A stretch of 64,000 nucleotides of DNA, taken from the NCBI RefSeq assembly GCF_034314165.1, contig NZ_JAVIWK010000001.1, positions 5,905,001 through 5,969,000 of the forward strand. The letters run 5' to 3'. A program made the position numbers and the translations under genes. Numbering within the stretch: position 1 is the stretch's first letter; every line of letters starts with the position of its first letter. Below the pieces are notes generated by a model. It had not been told where the DNA came from and ran no database searches. It worked only from the letters and a program-made list of their open reading frames with translations. This stretch comes from Pseudomonas sp. Bout1. Its GTDB lineage: Bacteria > Pseudomonadota > Gammaproteobacteria > Pseudomonadales > Pseudomonadaceae. Below are positions 19,609-28,312 of this stretch, piece after piece.

Positions 19609-21914
19609 ACCAAGCCGCTTTCTGTTACCCGCCGCAGTTTCCGGAGCAGGGGCGCTTGCCCTCTCGAGCGGGCCAGGTTCATCAAAATATCCGGCGCCAA
19701 TCTCAGCAGGAGCGGGCTTACCATGATGCCTTATGCGTGGCCGCCGGCTGGCGTGTTACGCCCCCCTGCTGCAAGACCTTGCATATCAGCCTGTTCTTCG
19801 ACGGTACGGGCAATAACCTCAACAACGATCTTTATTTATCCGATCCCAAACACCCGACGAATATCGCCCGTTTGTTTCGCGCGAGCATTGGCGAAGGGCA
19901 CGCCGGCGGTACTGCTCATAACAGCCAGGCGCAACATTTAACGGACGCTAAAGGCGCTGGCTTCGGCCAGTACTTCAAATACTACATGCCAGGTGTGGGC
20001 ACACCGTTTCCTGAAGTCGGCGACCTGAACTACAGCGAACTCGGCCTGGCTACCGCCGCGTTCGGCGAAGAACGGATCAATTGGGGCCTGATGATGATCA
20101 TCGACGCCTTGCGCCGGACGTTGGCGTTGCCCCGGCTGGATAACCCGAGTTTGCGGGCGGCGGTCGAAGCCATGGGCGCCCCGGCGGGGCTTGAAGGTTC
20201 AATTGGCGCCAACTTTCGTCGCTATCAGTTTGCCAAGCAGTTGGAAGCGTTGGCCACGCCATTACGTATCGCCCTGACCCAACCGTCGCCTGGTGCACCA
20301 AAACTGCTGGGAATCAGGCTCTATGTGTATGGGTTTTCCCGAGGGGCGGCGGCGGCACGGTCGTTTGTCAGTTGGTTGAATGAGCTGTTATCGCCCGCAG
20401 AGTCGCAACTCTCACTGCAATCAGGCGACTTGAGGCTTGCGGTCAGTATCGAGTACCTGGGGCTACTGGATACTGTGGCATCGGTGGGCCTTGCCCATGC
20501 CGTGCCCGGCGCAGACGGGCACATGAGTTGGGCGGATGGCACTCAAGAACTGCCCACCAGCAGCCTGGTCAAGCGGTGCCTCCATCTCGTTGCCAGTCAC
20601 GAGCAACGCTTGTGTTTCCCGCTGGATTCGATTCGGCGGGAGGATGGGGGTTATCCGGACAATAGCGTTGAAGTGTTGTATCCCGGTATGCACTCGGATC
20701 AGGGTGGGGGATATCCGCCGGGGGATCAGGGGAAGGCGTGTAGCAAAGATGATCTTGAAGGGGACGGCTTGTTGTTGTCGCAGATTGCGCTGAATGATCT
20801 TTATACCGATGCATTTGCGCATGGTGCTCCCTTGAAAGTGCCCAAGAGCGCTTTGCCAAAAGAGTCGAACAATGAACTATGGCGGGCGATGGCCGATGAT
20901 TTGGCACAAGAATTTGACGTTTCTACGGCGCTAGTCAATCGCTTCAACGCCTGGCGACAAGTGACCTTGGATTTGGCCCCAGCGCGATTGCCGCTCTCCC
21001 CCGAACAAATCGAACACTACCAGCCCATCCCAGCTACCAACACCCTGGAAAACGCGCTAGCCAGCCAAATGGCCTGGATCACCGCCTGGCGCATCGACCG
21101 CTATGCCTTTGCCACGTTGAAACAAACCGACTTCTACCGTCAGGCCAGTGATGCCGAGGCCGATAAAACCGCCCGCAACCTGGCCGAGGCCAACCGCAAC
21201 AAAAAGCAGGCCGTCGTCGAAAAACGCCGCAAAGAGCAAAAAGCCCGTGAGCATTTCAGCTTTGAACCCAAGAAGCCGCTTGAACCCGGCATCAAAGACT
21301 TCGACGCCGACATGGCACAAACCCAGTTGCGTGAAGCGGCTGAAGAGTTTGGCCGAGGCTTTTCCGGCCAGCACTTCGCTGACTCGATCCCGGTACGCGT
21401 AAGTCTTATGGCCGTTGTTCCCGGCGCGAATGCCCGCGAGATAGAGCTAGCCGAGCGCAAGCAGATGAAGGCGAGTGCCATGGCGAAGGTCAGCCAGCTA
21501 TTTCCACCGCCCCTGCATGAGCGCAACTACGTTGACGAACACACACGCCGGAACGTCGAGGAAAGCCGCAACGCCAGCAAACCCGAAGGGCTGTTACGCG
21601 CACTGTTCGATGATCATGTTCACGACTCCCGTGCCTGGTTTCTTTACGCGGCGGGACGTGAGCCCTTCGGCAGTTATTTCAAGCTGCGCATGGTGTTCTT
21701 CGGCGATGCACGCAGAAGAGATATCGCGCTGTATCGCGAAGAAGATGGGGTGATGGTTGCGGGCGCTGAGACGCCGCTGTTCGTTGACGCTGGCGCTGTG
21801 GCGCAGCGCCCCGTGATGACTGCCGAACGCCTTGCCGACGCTCAAAAAGCCATTGATGAGATTTGGCAGGCCTATGACGACAAGGTCAAGGAGGCGAACA
21901 ATGTGCCGGTTTGA
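19596..21914 (+). CDS. tle1: Tle1-type T6SS phospholipase effector (DUF2235), copy 1
   Basis: A 772-aa alpha/beta hydrolase. DUF2235 motifs: LFFDGTGNN (67-74), nucleophile elbow GFSRG (246-250, Ser248), LGLLDTVASVG (Asp292) and PGMHSDQGGGY (His366), giving the Ser-Asp-His triad order of Tle1 lipases that cleave membrane phospholipids in the target periplasm. The C-terminal third is helical and charged (residues 525-555). There is no signal peptide, PAAR or VgrG domain, so loading would need a separate VgrG or adaptor. CGGAG lies before ATG 19596, inside the upstream immunity gene. The stop overlaps the next immunity gene by 14 nt. It differs from copy 2 mainly at residues 381-446. Confidence 0.8.
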   Translation: MPEVNQAAFCYPPQFPEQGRLPSRAGQVHQNIRRQSQQERAYHDALCVAAGWRVTPPCCKTLHISLFFDGTGNNLNNDLYLSDPKHPTNIARLFRASIGEGHAGGTAHNSQAQHLTDAKGAGFGQYFKYYMPGVGTPFPEVGDLNYSELGLATAAFGEERINWGLMMIIDALRRTLALPRLDNPSLRAAVEAMGAPAGLEGSIGANFRRYQFAKQLEALATPLRIALTQPSPGAPKLLGIRLYVYGFSRGAAAARSFVSWLNELLSPAESQLSLQSGDLRLAVSIEYLGLLDTVASVGLAHAVPGADGHMSWADGTQELPTSSLVKRCLHLVASHEQRLCFPLDSIRREDGGYPDNSVEVLYPGMHSDQGGGYPPGDQGKACSKDDLEGDGLLLSQIALNDLYTDAFAHGAPLKVPKSALPKESNNELWRAMADDLAQEFDVSTALVNRFNAWRQVTLDLAPARLPLSPEQIEHYQPIPATNTLENALASQMAWITAWRIDRYAFATLKQTDFYRQASDAEADKTARNLAEANRNKKQAVVEKRRKEQKAREHFSFEPKKPLEPGIKDFDADMAQTQLREAAEEFGRGFSGQHFADSIPVRVSLMAVVPGANAREIELAERKQMKASAMAKVSQLFPPPLHERNYVDEHTRRNVEESRNASKPEGLLRALFDDHVHDSRAWFLYAAGREPFGSYFKLRMVFFGDARRRDIALYREEDGVMVAGAETPLFVDAGAVAQRPVMTAERLADAQKAIDEIWQAYDDKVKEANNVPV

Positions 21915-22473
21915 GCCTGTTTCCCGCCTGCCTACACAAGACGCGAAATCCATGCCTAAGCCCCAGCCGTGGCGTTTACTGATCGGCATGACCTGTGGGT
22001 TGGCTGGGGTCGTAGTTATTCCAAATGCACAGGCCAGCACGCTTGAGGCGATCAACCACACGCACTGGGCGATCAACCACTTCAGTGTTGATGGGCGCTC
22101 GGGTATCGACATTATTGGGCCGTATCAGGGAGGCGGCGGAGGTTGTTGTTATGTCGCCCCCTCAAAGTGGAAGCCAGGAATGATGGTGCGGGTTGATTGG
22201 GAAAGTGGCTCTGCCTATTCCGATGATTTTCCTGGCTTCATTGATTGGCCCAAATATTTGGATTGGAAGGAAAAAGTGAATTCGCAGAAGCGTCAACACA
22301 GCAAAATGGTTCCGGTACCCGACTACACCGGCCAAAAAGTCTGCGGCCTCACCGTCCACTTCCTACCTTGCGACGAACTTCAAGTCACCACTTCCTGCTA
22401 CGCCTACGGCAGCCCCGACTACCCAATCAAAACACCGCTGCATTTGCCGGAGCCTAAGTCATGCCCGAAGTGA
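21901..22473 (+). CDS. DUF3304 protein, probable Tle1 immunity, copy 2
   Basis: A 190-aa secreted DUF3304 protein. ATG 21901 has a perfect AAGGAGG seven nt upstream and lies inside the end of the lipase gene, so the pair is translationally coupled. A hydrophobic stretch (about residues 24-44) ending PNAQA-S is a signal-peptidase-I type signal; there is no lipobox. A start at 21952 would give a shorter n-region but lacks a ribosome site. The mature part is close to copies 1 and 3 except at about residues 103-140. The signal part is nearly identical to copy 3, while its tail (CGLT, SCYAY, EPKSCPK) is like copy 1, so it looks mosaic. Confidence 0.75.
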   Translation: MCRFEPVSRLPTQDAKSMPKPQPWRLLIGMTCGLAGVVVIPNAQASTLEAINHTHWAINHFSVDGRSGIDIIGPYQGGGGGCCYVAPSKWKPGMMVRVDWESGSAYSDDFPGFIDWPKYLDWKEKVNSQKRQHSKMVPVPDYTGQKVCGLTVHFLPCDELQVTTSCYAYGSPDYPIKTPLHLPEPKSCPK

Positions 22474-24767
22474 ACCAAGCCGCTGTCTGTTACCCGCCGC
22501 AGTTTCCAGAGCAGGGGCGCTTGCCCTCTCGAGCGGGCCAGGTTCATCAAAATATCCGGCGCCAATCTCAGCAGGAGCGGGCTTACCATGATGCCTTATG
22601 CGTGGCCGCCGGCTGGCGTGTTACACCCCCCTGCTGCAAGACCTTGCATATCAGCCTGTTCTTCGACGGCACGGGCAATAACCTCAACAACGATCTTTAT
22701 TTATCCGATCCCAAACACCCGACGAATATCGCCCGATTGTTTCGCGCGAGCATTGGCGAAGGGCACGCCGGCGGCACTACTCATAACAGCCAGGCGCAAC
22801 GTTTAACGGACGCTAAAGGTGCTGGCTTCGGCCAGTACTTCAAATACTACATGCCAGGTGTGGGCACACCGTTTCCTGAAGTCGGCGACCTGAACTACAG
22901 CGAACTCGGCCTGGCTACCGCCGCGTTCGGCGAAGAACGGATCAATTGGGGCCTGATGATGATCATCGACGCCTTGCGCCGGACGTTGGCGTTGCCCCGG
23001 CTGGATAACCCGAGTTTGCGGGCGGCGGTCGAAGCCATGGGCGCCCCGGCGGGGCTTGAAGGTTCAATTGGCGCCAACTTTCGTCGCTATCAGTTTGCCA
23101 AGCAGTTGGAAGCGTTGGCCACGCCATTACGTATCGCCCTGACCCAACCGTCGCCTGGTGCACCAAAACTGCTGGGAATCAGGCTCTATGTGTATGGGTT
23201 TTCCCGAGGGGCGGCGGCGGCACGGTCGTTTGTCAGTTGGTTGAATGAGCTGTTATCGCCCGCAGAGTCGCAACTCTCACTGCAATCAGGCGACTTGAGG
23301 CTTGCGGTCAGTATCGAGTACCTGGGGCTACTGGATACTGTGGCATCGGTGGGCCTTGCCCATGCCGTGCCCGGCGCAGACGGGCACATGAGTTGGGCGG
23401 ATGGCACTCAAGAACTGCCCACCAGCAGCCTGGTCAAGCGGTGCCTCCATCTCGTTGCCAGTCACGAGCAACGCTTGTGTTTCCCGCTGGATTCGATTCG
23501 GCGGGAGGATGGGGGTTATCCGGACAATAGCGTTGAAGTGTTGTATCCCGGTATGCACTCGGATCAGGGTGGGGGATATCCGCCGGGGGATCAGGGGAAG
23601 GCCGCAGGGCAAAACGATGGCCTGTTGCTTTCTCAGATAGCCCTGCACGATATGTATGCTGACGCCTTTGCTCATGGTGCCCCGTTAAAAGTGCCGAAGC
23701 GAACTTTGTCAGTCGAGTTAAGCAAAGAACTTTGGAGGGCGATGACTGATGATTTGGCGCAAGAATTTGAAGTGGCCCCGACTCTAGTCAATCGCTTCAA
23801 CGCCTGGCGACGAGTGACCTTGGATTTGGCCCCGGCGCGATTGCCGCTCTCCCCCGAACAAATCGAACACTACCAGCCCATCCCAGCTACCAACACCCTG
23901 GAAAACGCGCTAGCCAGCCAAATGGCCTGGATCACCGCCTGGCGCATCGACCGCTATGCCTTTGCCACGTTGAAACAAACCGACTTCTACCGTCAGGCCA
24001 GTGATGCCGAGGCCGATAAAACCGCCCGCAACCTGGCCGAGGCCAACCGTAACAAAAAGCAGGCCGTCGTCGAAAAACGCCGCAAAGAGCAAAAAACCCG
24101 TGAGCATTTCAGCTTTGAACCCAAGGAGCCGCTTGAACCCGGCATCAAGGACTTCGACGCCGACATGGCACAAACCCAGCTGCGTGAAGCGGCTGAAGAG
24201 TTTGGCCGAGGCTTTTCCGGCCGGCACTTCGCTGACTCGATCCCGGTACGCATAAGTCTTATGGCCGTTGTTCCCGGCGCGAATGCCCGCGAGATAGAGC
24301 TAGCCGAGCGCAAGCAGATGAAGGCGAGTGCCATGGCGAAGGTCAGCCAGCTATTTCCACCGCCCCTGCATGAGCGCAACTACGTTGACGAACACACACG
24401 CCGGAACGTCGAGGAAAGCCGCAACGCCAGCAAACCCGAAGGGCTGTTACGCGCACTGTTCGATGATCATGTTCACGACTCCCGCGCCTGGTTTCTTTAC
24501 GCGGCGGGACGTGAGCCCTTCGGCAGTTATTTCAAGCTGCGCATGGTGTTCTTCGGCGATGCACGCAGAAGAGATATCGCGCTGTATCGCGAAGAAGATG
24601 GGGTGATGGTTGCGGGCGCTGAGACGCCGCTGTTCGTTGACGCTGGCGCTGTGGCGCAGCGCCCCGTGATGACTGCCGAACGCCTTGCCGACGCTCAAAA
24701 AGCCATTGATGAGATTTGGCAGGCTTATGACGACAAGGTCAAGGAGGCGAACAATGTGCCGGTTTGA
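22461..24767 (+). CDS. tle1: Tle1-type T6SS phospholipase effector (DUF2235), copy 2
   Basis: A 768-aa near-duplicate of the lipase at 19596. The same triad motifs are intact: GFSRG (246-250), LGLLDTVASVG and PGMHSDQGGGY. Outside residues 381-442 I see only about eight substitutions from copy 1 (e.g. F9V, A107T, H114R). Inside that block about twenty positions change and four residues are missing, with many silent differences too. The reading frame is fully open, so both copies look functional. It overlaps immunity copy 2 by 13 nt and immunity copy 3 by 14 nt. No secretion gene is adjacent. Confidence 0.8.
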   Translation: MPEVNQAAVCYPPQFPEQGRLPSRAGQVHQNIRRQSQQERAYHDALCVAAGWRVTPPCCKTLHISLFFDGTGNNLNNDLYLSDPKHPTNIARLFRASIGEGHAGGTTHNSQAQRLTDAKGAGFGQYFKYYMPGVGTPFPEVGDLNYSELGLATAAFGEERINWGLMMIIDALRRTLALPRLDNPSLRAAVEAMGAPAGLEGSIGANFRRYQFAKQLEALATPLRIALTQPSPGAPKLLGIRLYVYGFSRGAAAARSFVSWLNELLSPAESQLSLQSGDLRLAVSIEYLGLLDTVASVGLAHAVPGADGHMSWADGTQELPTSSLVKRCLHLVASHEQRLCFPLDSIRREDGGYPDNSVEVLYPGMHSDQGGGYPPGDQGKAAGQNDGLLLSQIALHDMYADAFAHGAPLKVPKRTLSVELSKELWRAMTDDLAQEFEVAPTLVNRFNAWRRVTLDLAPARLPLSPEQIEHYQPIPATNTLENALASQMAWITAWRIDRYAFATLKQTDFYRQASDAEADKTARNLAEANRNKKQAVVEKRRKEQKTREHFSFEPKEPLEPGIKDFDADMAQTQLREAAEEFGRGFSGRHFADSIPVRISLMAVVPGANAREIELAERKQMKASAMAKVSQLFPPPLHERNYVDEHTRRNVEESRNASKPEGLLRALFDDHVHDSRAWFLYAAGREPFGSYFKLRMVFFGDARRRDIALYREEDGVMVAGAETPLFVDAGAVAQRPVMTAERLADAQKAIDEIWQAYDDKVKEANNVPV

Positions 24768-25326
24768 ATCTGTTTCCCGCCTGCCTACACAAGACGCGAA
24801 ATCCATGCCTAAGCCCCAGCCGTGGCGTTTACTGATCGGCATGACCTGTGGGTTGGCTGGGGTCGTAGTTATTCCAAATGCACAGGCCAGCACGCTTGAG
24901 GCGATCAACCACACGCACTGGGCGATCAACCACTTCAGTGTTGATGGGCGCTCGGGTATCGACATTATTGGGCCGTATCAGGGCGGCGGCGGAGGTTGTT
25001 GTTATGTCGCCCCCTCGAAGTGGAAGCCAGGAATGATGGTGCGGGTTGATTGGGAAAGTGGGGTGGCTTATTCCTTTGACTCCCCAGGACTAGCGGACGA
25101 GGCCAAGTACGATGCCTGGCTTGACAAGGTCGAAGCCCAAAAACGCCAACACTCCAAGCTAGTCCCGATCCCCGACTACACCGGCCAAAAAGTCTGCGGC
25201 ATCACCGTCCACTTCCTACCTTGCGACGAACTTCAAGTCACCACTTCCTGCAACGCCTACGGCAGCCCCGACTACCCAATCAAAACGCCGCTGCATTTGC
25301 CGGAACCCCAGTCATGCCCTAAATAA
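24754..25326 (+). CDS. DUF3304 protein, probable Tle1 immunity, copy 3
   Basis: A 190-aa secreted DUF3304 protein, last gene of the array. The same AAGGAGG ribosome site and PNAQA-S signal cleavage as copy 2. The variable block reads YSFDSPGLADEAKYDAWLDK, different from both other copies, and the tail has CGIT, SCNAY and PQSCPK. It overlaps lipase copy 2, which it most likely neutralises. It converges on the LysE-type gene 15 nt away with no obvious terminator between. Confidence 0.75.
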   Translation: MCRFESVSRLPTQDAKSMPKPQPWRLLIGMTCGLAGVVVIPNAQASTLEAINHTHWAINHFSVDGRSGIDIIGPYQGGGGGCCYVAPSKWKPGMMVRVDWESGVAYSFDSPGLADEAKYDAWLDKVEAQKRQHSKLVPIPDYTGQKVCGITVHFLPCDELQVTTSCNAYGSPDYPIKTPLHLPEPQSCPK

Positions 25327-25341
25327 AATACGCCGAGTGGC

Positions 25342-25974
25342 TTATTTCATACTGGTAAACGCCAGCTTCACACCAATGGCAATCAGCACCGCGCCCATCG
25401 TCCGATCAAACCAATGCCCCATGCGTGCAAAACCGGCGCGCACGCGCTGTTGGCTGAACAACATGGCCACCAGGCAAAACCAGAGCGCAGTGGCCACGGC
25501 CAGGTAAACCCCGTACCCGGCCTGGATCGCCAGCGGCGTGTGGGGGTTGATCACCACGGTGAACAGCGACAGGAAGAACAGCGTGGCCTTGGGGTTCAGG
25601 CCGTTGGTGACAAAACCCGAGGTAAACGCACCACGGGGAGTGCGCTCACCCACTTCCAGGTGCAGGTCTTCTGCACTGGCAGGCTTGGCCGGCTTGGCGC
25701 GCAGGGCCTTGAAGCCGATGTACAGCAGGTAGGCCGCCGCCGCCCATTTGAGCGCGTTGAACAGCACAATGGACTGGGACACGATCAAGCCGATGCCCAG
25801 CAACGAATACCCCACGTGCAGGAAAATCGCCGAGCCTACGCCCAGCGCCGTCCAGGTGCCGGCACGCCGGCCATGGGTCACGCTCTCACGCACCACCACG
25901 GCGAAATCCGGGCCAGGGCTGGCCACCGCCAACAGGTGAATCAGTGCCACGGTCAAGAACTCGGTGAGGTACAT
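25342..25974 (-). CDS. LysE/RhtB family amino-acid exporter
   Basis: A 210-aa inner-membrane protein with six hydrophobic segments. The N-terminal LLAVASPGPDFAVVV and the central GFVTNGLNPKATLFFLSLF are the conserved LysE/RhtB motifs. The family exports amino acids such as homoserine, threonine or lysine; the substrate here is unknown. ATG 25974 has GGAG 9 nt upstream. It is convergent with the immunity array and divergent from the dehydrogenase gene. Confidence 0.88.
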   Translation of the reverse strand: MYLTEFLTVALIHLLAVASPGPDFAVVVRESVTHGRRAGTWTALGVGSAIFLHVGYSLLGIGLIVSQSIVLFNALKWAAAAYLLYIGFKALRAKPAKPASAEDLHLEVGERTPRGAFTSGFVTNGLNPKATLFFLSLFTVVINPHTPLAIQAGYGVYLAVATALWFCLVAMLFSQQRVRAGFARMGHWFDRTMGAVLIAIGVKLAFTSMK

Positions 25975-26061
25975 GCACACTCCAGGAAGTAACTGATTAT
26001 TTCATCTGATAGGCTCGGCAGATTACGCCTTCGAACCTCGCCGCAAAAGGTACAGTTGATA

Positions 26062-27024
26062 ATGAACAATCGTCGCGCCGTCTTCCTTGATCACCCTTCC
26101 CTGGACCTCGGGGACCTGGACCTCACCGGTTTGCGGGCCATCTTCAGCGAACTGAGCCTGCACCAGCAGACCACCCCGCAGAACATTATCGAACGCCTGC
26201 AAGGCGCGCAGGTGGCCATCAGCAACAAGATCGCGCTGAATGCCGAGACCCTGGCGGCCTGCCCTGAATTGAAACTGATCCTGGTCACTGCCACCGGCAC
26301 CAACAACGTCGACCTCGACGCGGCCCGCGCCCATGGCGTTACCGTGAGCAATTGCCAGGGTTACGGCACGCCGTCGGTGGCGCAGCATACGATCATGCTG
26401 TTGCTCAACCTGGCGACGCGCTTGAACGACTATCAGCGGGATGTGCAGGCGGGGCTCTGGCAACAAGCCAAGCAGTTCTGCCTGCTGGACCATCCGATCG
26501 TCGAGCTGGAAGGCAAAACCCTCGGCCTGCTGGGCCATGGTGAACTGGGCGGTGCCGTTGCGCGCTTGGCTGAAGCCTTTGGCATGCGCGTGATTCTCGG
26601 GGCCATTCCTGGCCGCCCGGCCCGCACCGATCGCGTGCCGCTGGACGAGCTGCTGGCGCAGGTCGACGCGCTGACCCTGCACTGCCCGCTCAACGAGCAC
26701 ACCCGCGACTTTATCGGTGCCCGTGAACTGGCGCTGCTCAAGCCGGGCGCGTTTATCGTCAACACCGCGCGCGGTGGCTTGATCAATGAACAGGCCCTGG
26801 CAGATGCCTTGCGCAGCGGGCACCTGGGCGGCGCGGCGACCGATGTATTGAGTGTGGAACCGCCGGTGAATGGCAACCCGCTGCTGGCCGGCGACATTCC
26901 GCGGCTGATCGTCACGCCGCACAATGCCTGGGGCAGCCGCGAAGCCCGGCAGCGGATCGTCGGCCAATTGATCGAAAACGCCGAGGGCTTTTTCAGCGGC
27001 GCCCCGCTGCGCGTCGTCAGTTGA
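26062..27024 (+). CDS. D-2-hydroxyacid dehydrogenase (glycerate dehydrogenase-like)
   Basis: An enzyme of about 320 aa that reversibly oxidises a D-2-hydroxyacid with NAD(P). The nucleotide-binding motif LGLLGHGELGGAVAR is near residue 150. The catalytic Arg is in NTARGGLIN, the Glu follows in the SVEPP region and the His is in TPHNAWGS. Sequence type resembles hydroxypyruvate reductase/glycerate dehydrogenase. ATG 26062 is used, though TTG 26056 is closer to the AAAAGG ribosome site. It is followed closely by rsmC. Confidence 0.87.
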   Translation: MNNRRAVFLDHPSLDLGDLDLTGLRAIFSELSLHQQTTPQNIIERLQGAQVAISNKIALNAETLAACPELKLILVTATGTNNVDLDAARAHGVTVSNCQGYGTPSVAQHTIMLLLNLATRLNDYQRDVQAGLWQQAKQFCLLDHPIVELEGKTLGLLGHGELGGAVARLAEAFGMRVILGAIPGRPARTDRVPLDELLAQVDALTLHCPLNEHTRDFIGARELALLKPGAFIVNTARGGLINEQALADALRSGHLGGAATDVLSVEPPVNGNPLLAGDIPRLIVTPHNAWGSREARQRIVGQLIENAEGFFSGAPLRVVS

Positions 27025-27054
27025 TAAACTGCGCCCCTTTTCAAGGAGCAGACC

Positions 27055-28053
27055 ATGGATCCGCGCAGTGAAGTACTGCTTCGCCAGGCCGAACTTTTTC
27101 AAGGCGACGTGCTGCTGGTGGGCTTGCCCGCCGACGACCTGCTGGGCCGCCTGCCCAATGCCCATGGCTGGAGCTGGCACGCCGGCGACCAGGCGGCACT
27201 GGACGCGCGCTTTGCCGAGCGCAGCCAGTTTGGGGTGAACGTGCCCGAGCGTTCGTTTGAGACGGCGGTGGTGTTCCTGCCCAAGTCCAAGGAGCTCACC
27301 GACTACCTGCTCAATGCCGTAGCCGCACGTTTGCCCGGCAAAGAGCTGTATCTGGTCGGGGAAAAGAAAGGCGGCATCGAAAGCGCGGCCAAGCAACTGA
27401 ACCCGTTCGGCAAACCGCGCAAGCTCGACAATGCGCGGCATTGCCAGTTGTGGCTGGTGACGGTGGCCAATGCTCCCGAGCCGGTTGAGCTGGAAAGCCT
27501 GGCGCAGGTGTTCGAGGTGCCACTGGCTGAAGGCCCGCTGAAGGTAGTGAGCCTGCCGGGCGTATTCAGCCACGGTCGGCTGGATCGCGGCACTGCGCTG
27601 CTGCTGGAACACCTGGACAAGTTGCCGAGTGGTCACGTGCTGGATTTCGGTTGTGGTGCGGGCGTGCTCGGCGCGGCGGTCAAGCGTCGTTATCCGCATA
27701 ACACCGTCACGCTGCTCGACGTGGATGCCTTCGCCGCTGCCAGCAGTCGCCTGACATTGGCGGCCAATGGTCTGGAAGCAGAGGTATTGACTGGCGATGG
27801 CATCGACGCCGCGCCAATGAACCTGAACACGATTCTGAGCAACCCGCCGTTCCATGTCGGGGTGCACACCGATTATTTCGCCACCGAGAACCTGCTGCGA
27901 AAAGCAGCCAAACATCTGGCAAAAGGCGGCGAACTTCGCCTGGTTGCGAACAGCTTCCTGAAGTACCAACCGCTGATCGAAGAGCATTTGGGCGTGTGCG
28001 CAATCAAGGCAGAAGGCCAGGGTTTCCGCATTTACCGTGCCAAGCGCGGCTGA
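27055..28053 (+). CDS. rsmC: 16S rRNA (guanine-1207-N2)-methyltransferase RsmC
   Basis: A 332-aa duplicated methyltransferase. The C-terminal domain has the SAM-binding [14 protein letters not shown] and the N2-guanine methyltransferase motif NPPFHVG. The N-terminal domain is the degenerate half typical of RsmC, which guides folding and rRNA contact. It methylates G1207 in helix 34 of the small subunit. AAGGAG lies before ATG 27055. Length is normal. Confidence 0.9.
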   Translation: MDPRSEVLLRQAELFQGDVLLVGLPADDLLGRLPNAHGWSWHAGDQAALDARFAERSQFGVNVPERSFETAVVFLPKSKELTDYLLNAVAARLPGKELYLVGEKKGGIESAAKQLNPFGKPRKLDNARHCQLWLVTVANAPEPVELESLAQVFEVPLAEGPLKVVSLPGVFSHGRLDRGTALLLEHLDKLPSGHVLDFGCGAGVLGAAVKRRYPHNTVTLLDVDAFAAASSRLTLAANGLEAEVLTGDGIDAAPMNLNTILSNPPFHVGVHTDYFATENLLRKAAKHLAKGGELRLVANSFLKYQPLIEEHLGVCAIKAEGQGFRIYRAKRG

Positions 28054-28104
28054 AATCTTTTTCCAAAAGAAGGCTTGCCGAATGGATTTTGCCTAGGCAG
28101 AATC

Positions 28105-28300
28105 CGCTCCGTCCTAGGGGAGTAGTCTCCCACGAGCGCCACGCTCGTCCGGCATACGTCAACATACTTGGTCAACAGGCCATGGCGTATGCGACCCAGG
28201 AGTCCGCACAGACGGACCGGGGTTTGACAAGACCTATGACACGAACACCTTACCCGGGGCGGGAAGGCTGTACGTGTCATAGCCGTGTCGACCCGCCCCT
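28105..28300 (+). promoter_or_regulatory. Manganese (yybP-ykoY) riboswitch
   Basis: The leader of the GDT1 gene contains GGGGAGTAG (28117-28125) and GTCAACATACTTGG, conserved in yybP-ykoY aptamers, then GACAAGACC before a 10-bp hairpin (CTATGACACG at 28234-28243 with CGTGTCATAG at 28273-28282). A second stem, GGGGCGGG with CCCGCCCC (28292-28299), ends just before the ribosome-site region of the gene and may be the expression platform. These riboswitches bind Mn2+ and turn on Mn exporters, matching the gene downstream. Confidence 0.85.
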
Positions 28301-28312
28301 GGAACTTACCTG

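Larger units (their letters stand above)
19183..25326 (+). repeat. Tandem duplication, 2.86-kb unit (immunity + lipase)
   Basis: The DNA from the mature part of immunity copy 1 recurs at an offset of 2865 nt (19186 to 22051) and again at 2853 nt (22051 to 24904); the 12-nt difference is the four-codon deletion in lipase copy 2. There are thus two full units and a partial third. Most of the length is near-identical, interrupted by sharply divergent blocks at 20737-20930/23602-23783 (lipase) and 19344-19455/22209-22320/25062-25173 (immunity). Confidence 0.93.

Noticed and set aside
19596..24767. Lipase pair considered as an assembly or copy error
   Set aside because: The copies differ in bounded blocks with a four-codon length change and keep open frames, so they are genuine separate copies.
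26023..27987. 654-codon minus-strand frame opposite the dehydrogenase and rsmC
   Set aside because: It spans two well-supported genes and has no recognisable domain.
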